Below are positions 9,133 through 15,024 of a DNA stretch of 15,024 nt, one piece after another (the stretch's first letter is position 1; each line of letters starts with the position of its first letter). The stretch comes from Myxococcota bacterium. GTDB taxonomy: Bacteria > Myxococcota > UBA4151. The notes beneath the pieces are model-generated. The model saw only the letters and a list, made by a program, of their open reading frames with translations. It was not told the origin of the DNA and did no database searches. The stretch covers positions 1-15,024 of the forward strand of contig JAPKCE010000016.1 in assembly GCA_028823075.1 (NCBI GenBank), written 5' to 3'. Both the position numbers and the translations under genes were made by a program.

Positions 9133-10566
9133 ATGCGTAACAAACGCGGCGTTGCCCTCTTGATGGTGCTCGCTACGGTGGCTGTGATGACCACCGTGGT
9201 GATGGAATTCGTGCATGACACTCAAGTGCGTAGTCGTATCGCCGCTAATGCTCGAGATTCGGTGCGTGCTTACTTTCTGGCGCGTTCCGGCATGGAACTC
9301 TCCCGCCTGATGATCGCCTTTATGAAGCAAAGCCCTTGTCCCGTGAGCAGCGGCTTGGCCGGTGCCTTGACTCAAGCCAGTGGAGCGAAAGATATCACTA
9401 AGGGCGGCACTTCGGGTGGCGGCACCAGCTGTGAGGACGAATTGCGGGTTCTACAGCAGATGCTCAACATGCCCCCGCAGCCTTTTTGGAAGATGCTTCC
9501 CATCACCTCAGAACTCTTTCAGGGCGTCGCTGATGGCTCGTTCGGCGCCATGATGGGCATCCCGGCCCCGGCTTTGGTGACGGGTATCGAACAGAGCGAT
9601 GAGGGCGGTAAACTCGCGGATGTTGACGAGGGCTCCGGCGTCTTGTTCGGGAACCTTCCCGGTAACTTTTCGGTTGAGATCGACGATGAAGACCGAAAAA
9701 TACCGCTAAAGAGTTTATGGAAAGGGACACCGGCTCAAAACCGAGCTGCCATGATGCGCCTCGCCGCGCTGATCGCGCCGCCGCGCTACGATGCGCTCTT
9801 CAGTGGCGTGAACAGCCGCGGCGAAGAGGTCGACCGTCATGAGTTCCTTTCGGCTATTCTCGATTGGATGGATCCGGATACCTCGATCTCAGAGATCGAT
9901 TTGATGAGCGGTCAGCGGGTAACGGGATCGGCGCCTGAAGATTCTCGTTACGACAGTGAAGAGGCGCCCTATCGATCGCGTAATGCCTCTTTCGACTCCA
10001 TCGCCGAACTGCGCTTGGTGAAAGGGTTTAGCGACGAAGCCTATCGAGCTTTCGCCGACCATTTATCAATCTATAGCGAGGATAAGGTGAACATTGAGTC
10101 GATGCTCGCTGGTCTGCTCGGGCGCCAGTTACCGAATGACCAAGGTGAGCTTACGGCGATGAGCGCCCCGGCGCAGTTTCTTGCGGGTCTTTCGGTCTGC
10201 TTAAAGCCCGAACAGTTAGTGCAGGTTTGGCAGCGTCTTGGTCTTTGGTACACCGCCTTTAACAACTGTGTGCTCATCGGTTTACTACCCGAAGAGGCGC
10301 AGGCCGAGGTGCTTTGTCCCCTCGACAACATTCCGGCGGTGAACCCCTTCTCAAATTTCTTTGTCGAGACCTTGGCGCAGCTCGCCTCGGCCGAAGGCAT
10401 TACTTTAGACAAAAAGGTTTGCGAGGACGCGATCACCGTAACGTCCCGCTATTTTAAGATTACTAGCCATGCTCGAGTGGGCGACGCCCGTCGCACCTTG
10501 ACCATGGTCATACGCCACGCGCCGACCGATGCTCGGGAAGAGCGCTATTACTGGCGGGAGGAATAA
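9133..10566 (+). CDS. gspK: Minor pseudopilin GspK, tip of the pseudopilus
   Basis: GspK is the large minor pseudopilin that caps the I-J-K tip. The leader MRNKRG is followed by VALLMVLATVAVM. As is characteristic of GspK, mature position 5 is not Glu (here Met), which fits a subunit added first and at the tip. At 477 residues it is longer than the common 300-330 residues. The family block is clear: FLSAILDWMDPD, then SAPEDSRYDSEEAPYRSRN, then SFDSIAELRLVKGF at about 235-295. The Asp/Glu-rich part matches the calcium-binding region of known GspK. Six Cys (69, 100, 356, 379, 395 and 430) allow disulfides in the periplasm. An AGGGGG site at 9122-9127 overlaps the gspJ stop. The C-terminal 150 residues or so are less familiar. 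Confidence 0.93.
   Translation: MRNKRGVALLMVLATVAVMTTVVMEFVHDTQVRSRIAANARDSVRAYFLARSGMELSRLMIAFMKQSPCPVSSGLAGALTQASGAKDITKGGTSGGGTSCEDELRVLQQMLNMPPQPFWKMLPITSELFQGVADGSFGAMMGIPAPALVTGIEQSDEGGKLADVDEGSGVLFGNLPGNFSVEIDDEDRKIPLKSLWKGTPAQNRAAMMRLAALIAPPRYDALFSGVNSRGEEVDRHEFLSAILDWMDPDTSISEIDLMSGQRVTGSAPEDSRYDSEEAPYRSRNASFDSIAELRLVKGFSDEAYRAFADHLSIYSEDKVNIESMLAGLLGRQLPNDQGELTAMSAPAQFLAGLSVCLKPEQLVQVWQRLGLWYTAFNNCVLIGLLPEEAQAEVLCPLDNIPAVNPFSNFFVETLAQLASAEGITLDKKVCEDAITVTSRYFKITSHARVGDARRTLTMVIRHAPTDAREERYYWREE
10556..10563 (+). promoter_or_regulatory. Strong ribosome binding site of gspL inside the gspK end
   Basis: GGGAGGAA covers the last sense codons of gspK, with the core GGAGG ending seven bases before the gspL ATG at 10569. 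It fixes that start and would re-load ribosomes terminating on gspK two bases before the gspL ATG. Confidence 0.8.
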
Positions 10567-10568
10567 CA

Positions 10569-12539
10569 ATGGCCGCCAATCTTGGCCTCATTGACCTAAG
10601 CCCTAGACGTATTCGTGTACTGCGCGCCGAACCCGCGGAGGTACGCGGTGAATACCGCCTAATTCGCCGCGAGGAGTTGTTGCCGTCGGGCTTTGACAGT
10701 CTGCCTGAAGTGCTCGACCGCTTGCTTGCCGACGAGGTTCTTAGCGCTGGGCGCTGGCAACTCTCGTTGTCGGGTGGTTTGGTGAGCTTTCATCGTCTTC
10801 ACAGCCCACTCAAAGACCTACGCAAGGTTCGTCTTACCCTCGAGTTTGAGCTGGAAAATGCACTACCGTTTCGCAGCGAAGAGGTCGTGGTTTCGCCGCT
10901 GCTGCGCCGCCGGGAAGATGGCACGGATATCCTAGCCTTTTTGACTCGAAGAGACCGACTCGAAGGCTTGCTCGAGGTGTTTCAAGAAAGACGCATCGAG
11001 ACAGTGCAGGTGGTTCCGAGCTCCTTTGGTGCCGTGTCCACTGCGCTCACGGCTTCGGGCCGTCATCTGCTGCTCGATTTAGGTCGCGACCAGATCGACA
11101 TTGTTGCCATAGAAGACGGAGAAATAGCAGGCTATTCATCGCTGTCAGGCGGTGGCGAACAGGTGACGCAGATGTTGCGCCGTAGCCACCTTCTGGACGT
11201 TGGCGAAGCCGAACATGCCAAATGTTTTGAAGGCCAGACAGAAGAGGGCCGGGCAGCGCTTTCCCCTGCGGTTGAGCAGTTTTCTGATCATGTCCAGCGC
11301 GCCTTGCGCGGTGGTTTACGCAGCATGGCTTGGCCTGAGGCGCATGTGCACCTCTCCGGTGGGGCAGCTCTACTTACGGGCCTGGTTGAAGGTTTGGCCG
11401 AGCGCAGTGGTTTGCGCGTGGACATCGCTGGAACCATAGATTCGCTCACACCGGACGCTGCCTCGGCGTGTTCATTAGCGGCTGAAGTCGGGCATTTACG
11501 AGCCCAACTCCAGGGCGGCGGCTTTCAGCCGATCAATCTACGAGCCGGCGATTTGGCGCATACCACCGATGTTATGAAAGCTCTGCAGGGGTTTCGTCCA
11601 TTGGCCGGTTGGGCGGCGGCCATCTGTTTCTTGCTGCTGATGCAGTTCTTTGCTGGAATCTCGGTAAAAGACGCTCGAGCCGGACGCTTTGAATCGGCTA
11701 GGCGCAACGCCTGTGCGACCATTGCGGGCATCGAAGGCGCCAACGCTCTGCAATGCTTAGCGGCGATGCGAGAAACCATTACAGGTACGGGTGTCGGAGA
11801 CATTCCGCGTTTTGATGCGGTGGATCTGTTGTCTCGCATTTCGCAGGCTGTGCCCGCTAATCTGGAAGTTAAACTCGACGACATTCGTATTGATGAACGC
11901 TCGTTGCGCTTGGTCGGTACCACCACCGGGTTTCAGCAGGCTCGCAGCCTGGTCGATGCGCTCTCAAGCGTGCGTTGCATCGCCGGTTTACGTTCCGATA
12001 AGACCGTAAAAAAAGGGGATAGAGTCATGTTCTCCCTGTCCGGCCGTGTCGATTGCAGTGTCGAGCCCAAGCCTGTTTCGGTACAAAAGCCTGTTGGCGA
12101 AAATCCTCTTGCTCCCGCTGGGGCTCAGGCGGTTGGCAACTCGGCGAAACCGGCGGTAGCGCCTGCGAGTAATACGGGGCCGACCGATCATTTAGTTGAA
12201 TCTTCTGGGGGCGAAAAACAACCTTACCAGAGCCCGGCTCAGGCGGAAAAAGAGCGCCTTCGTAGCGACCAAAGCGATAGGGATAAGGCGATCGAAGAGC
12301 CTGACGAAGATGAGGTCATGGAGGATGAGGAGAAGGAAGGATTTGAAGAACCGATGATCGATCCTGCCCGCGGTTTAATCATGCCCAACGTCATCCCAGA
12401 CCCGTATCCGGGAATCGCCCCTTTTCCGGGAAATACCCTCAAGCTTCCGGGGGGCATCGGCAACGTGATGCGCTTGCCTGAAGATGGGTTAACGGGCGGT
12501 ACTGTTCCGCCCGAGGATGGGTCGGAGGATGAAGAATGA
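10569..12539 (+). CDS. gspL: Type II secretion protein GspL, membrane anchor of the ATPase, with a long acidic tail
   Basis: GspL recruits GspE to the inner membrane and pairs with GspM. The cytoplasmic part (about 1-330) has the actin-like fold of the family. Visible signs are the LLLDLGRDQIDIV strand-turn (Asp170, Gly172, Asp174), SSLSGGG, and VHLSGGAALL (Ser263, Gly264, Gly265). One transmembrane helix lies at about 346-366. A periplasmic ferredoxin-like domain at about 420-500 contains the ANLEVKLDDIRIDERSLRLVG strand pattern. Unusually, about 160 more residues follow. First comes a Pro/Ala/Ser linker, then an acidic run at 576-594, then a Pro/Gly-rich stretch ending in Glu/Asp. Usual GspL proteins are about 380-450 residues; this one has 656. 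Its last four bases overlap gspM. Identity rests on context plus these features. Confidence 0.9.
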   Translation: MAANLGLIDLSPRRIRVLRAEPAEVRGEYRLIRREELLPSGFDSLPEVLDRLLADEVLSAGRWQLSLSGGLVSFHRLHSPLKDLRKVRLTLEFELENALPFRSEEVVVSPLLRRREDGTDILAFLTRRDRLEGLLEVFQERRIETVQVVPSSFGAVSTALTASGRHLLLDLGRDQIDIVAIEDGEIAGYSSLSGGGEQVTQMLRRSHLLDVGEAEHAKCFEGQTEEGRAALSPAVEQFSDHVQRALRGGLRSMAWPEAHVHLSGGAALLTGLVEGLAERSGLRVDIAGTIDSLTPDAASACSLAAEVGHLRAQLQGGGFQPINLRAGDLAHTTDVMKALQGFRPLAGWAAAICFLLLMQFFAGISVKDARAGRFESARRNACATIAGIEGANALQCLAAMRETITGTGVGDIPRFDAVDLLSRISQAVPANLEVKLDDIRIDERSLRLVGTTTGFQQARSLVDALSSVRCIAGLRSDKTVKKGDRVMFSLSGRVDCSVEPKPVSVQKPVGENPLAPAGAQAVGNSAKPAVAPASNTGPTDHLVESSGGEKQPYQSPAQAEKERLRSDQSDRDKAIEEPDEDEVMEDEEKEGFEEPMIDPARGLIMPNVIPDPYPGIAPFPGNTLKLPGGIGNVMRLPEDGLTGGTVPPEDGSEDEE

Positions 12540-13081
12540 AAGCACTAACTAGTTGGTTTTCGAGCTTGTCGCCGAGCGACAAGCGAGCCTTGAGCATTCT
12601 GGCGGGCGTGAGTCTGGTCATGTTTTTGGTGTTCGGTAGCATGAGTGTTCGCGGGATGAACCGCAGCGCGTCGTTGCGTGCCGAACAGGCAGAAAAGCAG
12701 TTCAAAGAGGTGTTAACTCTGGCCAAGGATTTTGCCTCGGCGAAGGCGCAAAAAGAGGCGCTTTCGGGCCGAATTCGCAGCAGCCGCGTGCAGCTTGAAA
12801 GCGATATTGAAGCCGCGGCTGGAAGCTTGGGTATCGAAATTCACGATATGAAAAACCAGAGCCCTGTACCAGGTAAAGGCGATGAACTGCGTGAAGAGCG
12901 CCTACGCATTACCATCAAGGCGATTACCCTCGACCGATTCGCTGAATTGATGAGCAAGCTCCTCGATAAGCGCAGCGGCGATCTAATTCGGGTACGCGAA
13001 CTCAGCCTTAAAACGCAGTTTGACGACCGTGAAAAGGTGAAGGCAACCTTTGTCATGTCGACCTGGCGGAGGAACAGCTAA
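12536..13081 (+). CDS. gspM: Type II secretion protein GspM, partner of GspL
   Basis: A small inner-membrane protein of the platform that stabilises GspL and contacts GspE/GspF. It has 181 residues: a short cytoplasmic N-terminus, one transmembrane helix at about 18-36, and a charged helix at about 44-75 likely to form a coiled coil. A periplasmic ferredoxin-like half follows, seen in the alternating strands around GIEIHDMKN and ERLRITIKAITLD. The sequence is too divergent to name from motifs alone, but size, topology and position after gspL make GspM the only reasonable reading. GGAGG at 12524-12528 is seven bases before the ATG, which overlaps the gspL stop as ATGA. The stop TAA shares its last base with the gspN ATG. 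Confidence 0.86.
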   Translation: MKALTSWFSSLSPSDKRALSILAGVSLVMFLVFGSMSVRGMNRSASLRAEQAEKQFKEVLTLAKDFASAKAQKEALSGRIRSSRVQLESDIEAAAGSLGIEIHDMKNQSPVPGKGDELREERLRITIKAITLDRFAELMSKLLDKRSGDLIRVRELSLKTQFDDREKVKATFVMSTWRRNS

Positions 13082-14025
13082 TGGCAGCTCTTTGGGATAA
13101 AAAAGCTTTACGCATTGCGCTGTACTGCAGTTGGACGGTCCTGTTTTTCTTGTTTTCTTTGGTTTGGACTTACCCCAGCGACGCCTTAGTGGCCGAGGTT
13201 GAGGCAGCGGTTCAAAAATCCGGAGTACTAAAAACGTTCGAGGTCGACGGGGCTTCGTTATCCGGGCTTGGTGTGGCGTTGACCGGGGTTAAAGTCGTCA
13301 GTAAAGCGGGCGATGCGAACCTGCCTTGGGCCATCGACCGGGTATGGATTGGATTAAATGGTTTCAGTTTCGACCCTAAGAAACCGGCACTGCGTTTTGC
13401 TGTTGATGCCTATCAGGGCTCGCTCTCGGGTTTGTACGATAATGGGAGATTGGAACTTTCTATCGAAAAGCTCGATTTGGCTTCGATAATGCCTTTACAA
13501 AAAATCGTTAAGATCGGTTTGAGCGGTCAGGTTGAGGGAGATTTAGACCTCAAACTTGATACCAAAAAGGGTTTGCGCTCGCTGGCGGGTTCGCTTGATC
13601 TGCAGATCGTCAAAACCGCTATAGGCCCCGGTGAGGTCCCGATTCCGGGTTTTGGCGCTTCGCTGACACTGCCCAAAGCGACCGTCGGCGATCTCCCGAT
13701 TTCGGCAAAAATAATCAAAGGTGAAGTCGAAATTAAACCCTTCAAAGTAACCGGTGGTGATGTCGAGTTTGCCGGTGAAGGTACGGTTAATTTCGTTGGC
13801 TCACTGTCTTCATCGCGCTTTGATTTGGCTTTTGATGTGCATCCGACCGACAAACTCAAGGCCAGCCAAGAGGGTAAAAACCTACTGACGGCACTTGATC
13901 CAAGCTCACCGCTGCTTCCCGGTCGCATCAAACGCAGCTTTTCCAAAGCGGGATGGCTTGGGATATCGATCACCGGCCGCATGAGCCGACCCCGCATCAA
14001 AGTGCGCAAGAGCAATGTCAACTAA
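13081..14025 (+). CDS. gspN: Type II secretion protein GspN, membrane-anchored periplasmic protein
   Basis: A 314-residue protein with a basic start, a transmembrane or signal-anchor helix at about 10-30, and then a beta-rich periplasmic body. The body has repeated amphipathic strands separated by Gly/Asp turns, such as LSGQVEGDLDLKLDTKKGL and KVTGGDVEFAGEGTVNF. That pattern resembles AsmA/TamB-like proteins and the GspN form known from Geobacter, Leptospira and Bdellovibrio T2SS loci. GspN is accessory: many T2SS lack it and its exact role is not settled. GGAGGAA at 13068-13074, inside gspM, sits before its ATG, and the junction is TAATG. Its last 11 bases overlap queC. Naming rests mainly on context and general architecture. 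Confidence 0.8.
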   Translation: MAALWDKKALRIALYCSWTVLFFLFSLVWTYPSDALVAEVEAAVQKSGVLKTFEVDGASLSGLGVALTGVKVVSKAGDANLPWAIDRVWIGLNGFSFDPKKPALRFAVDAYQGSLSGLYDNGRLELSIEKLDLASIMPLQKIVKIGLSGQVEGDLDLKLDTKKGLRSLAGSLDLQIVKTAIGPGEVPIPGFGASLTLPKATVGDLPISAKIIKGEVEIKPFKVTGGDVEFAGEGTVNFVGSLSSSRFDLAFDVHPTDKLKASQEGKNLLTALDPSSPLLPGRIKRSFSKAGWLGISITGRMSRPRIKVRKSNVN

Positions 14026-14704
14026 GGAGGGCGTGCTTCTGCTCAGTGGCGGGCTCGACTCGGCTACCGTTTTGGTGATGGCCCAGGCCGAGGGTTGGAC
14101 TTTGCATGGGCTCAGTTTTGACTACGGTCAAAAGCAGTCCGTGGAGCTTCAGCACGCAAAGCGTCTGGCCGCCCACTATAAGTTAGCTTCGCATACCATT
14201 TTTAACTTGGATTTGGCGCAGTTTGGCTCTTCAGCGCTTACCGATACGGCGATTGAAGTCCCCAAAAATCGCAGTTTACAGGCCATTGGCGCAGGCATCC
14301 CCAGCACTTATGTGCCGGCGCGCAATACGGTGTTTTTATCGCTTGCCTTGGCGCTCGCCGAGAGCCGCGACTTGCGCCACCTCTTCCTGGGTATCAACGT
14401 TTTGGATTACAGTGGCTATCCTGATTGTCGCCCCGAATTCGTCACCGCTTTTACGGCATTGGCGAACGCCGCGACGCGTGCCGCTGACGGGGGAGCAGCG
14501 TATCAAGTGCATGCGCCTTTGATCGATAAGACTAAGGCGCAGATCGTCGTTCAAGGGCTGGCGCTTGGCTTGGATTACGGCATGACCCGTTCCTGCTACG
14601 ATGTTGTCGAAGAAGGCCGCTCTTGCGGTGCTTGTGATGCCTGCATTTTACGTCTGGCGGCCTTTGCCGAAGTGGGCGAAGTGGATCCAGCACCTTACGT
14701 TTAG
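14015..14704 (+). CDS. queC: 7-cyano-7-deazaguanine synthase QueC
   Basis: QueC converts 7-carboxy-7-deazaguanine to preQ0 using ATP and ammonia, in the pathway to queuosine in tRNA or to deazaguanine DNA modification. The 229-residue protein has the PP-loop SGGLDS at 11-16 and the conserved FDYGQKQ, VPARNTVFLSLA and GINVLDYSGYPDCRPEF segments. The zinc site is Cys194, Cys204, Cys207 and Cys210. All expected residues are present. The ATG at 14015 overlaps gspN by 11 bases. A GTG at 14033 is in frame, but the strong AAGGAGG before it (14024-14030) leaves only two bases of spacing, and that start would remove most of the first beta strand. The ATG is therefore preferred, probably coupled to gspN. 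It is functionally unrelated to secretion; the shared operon is notable. Confidence 0.96.
   Translation: MSTKEGVLLLSGGLDSATVLVMAQAEGWTLHGLSFDYGQKQSVELQHAKRLAAHYKLASHTIFNLDLAQFGSSALTDTAIEVPKNRSLQAIGAGIPSTYVPARNTVFLSLALALAESRDLRHLFLGINVLDYSGYPDCRPEFVTAFTALANAATRAADGGAAYQVHAPLIDKTKAQIVVQGLALGLDYGMTRSCYDVVEEGRSCGACDACILRLAAFAEVGEVDPAPYV
14024..14030 (+). promoter_or_regulatory. Shine-Dalgarno-like AAGGAGG inside the start of queC
   Basis: A near-perfect anti-16S match begins with the last two bases of the gspN stop and lies downstream of the chosen queC ATG (14015). The next start codon, GTG at 14033, is only two bases away, closer than normal for initiation. It may hold terminating ribosomes near the queC start or may be chance, and it makes the queC start uncertain. 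Confidence 0.5.
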
Positions 14705-14714
14705 AAACCTCGTT

Positions 14715-15024
14715 ATGTCGTATGCGGTAAAAGAAATTTTCCTGACTTTGCAGGGTGAAGGTGCACAAGCTGGCCGACGCGCGGTGTTCGTGCGTTTTAC
14801 CGGCTGCAATTTGTGGAGCGGTCGCGAGGCTGATCGCAAAAAGGCGATCTGTCAGTTTTGCGATACCGATTTCGTAGGCACCGACGGCCCGGGCGGTGGC
14901 GTCTTCGAGACGCCGTCTCAGTTGGTACATCAGATTTTAGAGACGTGGGGCGGCGCCGGGGCACGCCCTTTTGTGGTCTTTACCGGGGGCGAACCTTTGT
15001 TGCAGTTGGATGAAAAGCTGCTGG
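14715..15024 (+). CDS. queE: 7-carboxy-7-deazaguanine synthase QueE (radical SAM), cut by the window end
   Basis: QueE makes 7-carboxy-7-deazaguanine from 6-carboxytetrahydropterin, the step before QueC. The first 103 codons are present; the frame is open to the edge. The N-terminus SYAVKEIFLTLQGEGAQAGR is typical. The iron-sulfur cysteines are Cys31, Cys46 and Cys49, a CX14CX2C spacing in place of the usual radical-SAM CX3CX2C. This matches the form described for Burkholderia multivorans QueE, as do the surrounding GCNLWSGRE and FCDTDFVGTDG. TGGEPLLQLD, the SAM-binding GGEP motif, follows near residue 90. The ATG lies ten bases after the queC stop without a strong binding site. Gene order queC-queE on one transcript is logical. 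queD and a queF or transglycosylase gene are not in view. Confidence 0.95.
   Translation, partial: MSYAVKEIFLTLQGEGAQAGRRAVFVRFTGCNLWSGREADRKKAICQFCDTDFVGTDGPGGGVFETPSQLVHQILETWGGAGARPFVVFTGGEPLLQLDEKLL

Noticed and set aside
13527..14021. Minus-strand ORF of 164 codons opposite gspN
   Set aside because: It is antisense to an uninterrupted gspN frame, is Ser/Pro/Arg-rich as typical of shadow frames, and has no recognisable domain.
14033..14704. Alternative GTG start for queC after AAGGAGG
   Set aside because: Spacing from AAGGAGG to the GTG is only two bases, and the start would shorten the first beta strand before SGGLDS relative to known QueC proteins. Kept only as an uncertainty.

Overview
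The window holds one long plus-strand operon for a type II secretion system (T2SS). It runs in the classical order gspC-D-E-F-G-H-I-J-K-L-M-N from 470 to 14025. It leads directly, through an 11-base overlap, into two genes of queuosine/7-deazaguanine biosynthesis: queC, and queE cut by the window end. A short C-terminal piece of an unrelated upstream gene, apparently a membrane protein, occupies the first 208 bases. No RNA gene, mobile element or CRISPR array was seen, and no minus-strand gene is supported.

Organism: a Gram-negative bacterium (outer-membrane secretin, periplasmic GspC/L/M domains) of moderately high GC. The Geobacter/Leptospira/Bdellovibrio-like form of GspN, the long minor pseudopilins and the GspC PDZ domain suggest a deltaproteobacterial-type lineage in the broad sense (Myxococcota, Bdellovibrionota, Desulfobacterota or relatives). 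This is inference from protein character; no marker gene is present.

Layout: 1-208, end of the upstream gene. 209-469, the only substantial non-coding stretch; it carries several dyad symmetries, a sigma70-like -35/-10 pair, and a separate element that fits either the sigma54 GG-N10-GC rule or an operator palindrome. 470-3811, gspC and gspD (inner-membrane connector and outer-membrane secretin). 3815-6736, gspE and gspF (cytoplasmic ATPase and inner-membrane platform). 6760-10566, gspG-K (major and four minor pseudopilins). 10569-14025, gspL, gspM and gspN (ATPase anchor, its partner, and an accessory membrane-anchored periplasmic protein). 14015-15024, queC and queE.

How they work together: GspE hydrolyses ATP at the inner membrane and drives GspF, with GspL/GspM anchoring it. 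This assembles GspG-K into a periplasmic pseudopilus. GspC links the platform to the GspD channel, through which folded exoproteins leave. Genes are separated by at most 23 bases or overlap (ATGA at H/I, I/J and L/M; TAATG at M/N), so translational coupling is likely throughout. The prepilin peptidase GspO/PilD, needed to process GspG-K, is not here and must be elsewhere.

This is a recognisable, apparently intact T2SS rather than a new system. The unusual points are a roughly 160-residue disordered acidic tail on GspL, lysine-rich inserts and a repeat-bearing tail on GspD, the fusion of the operon to queC/queE, and the dyad-rich promoter region.
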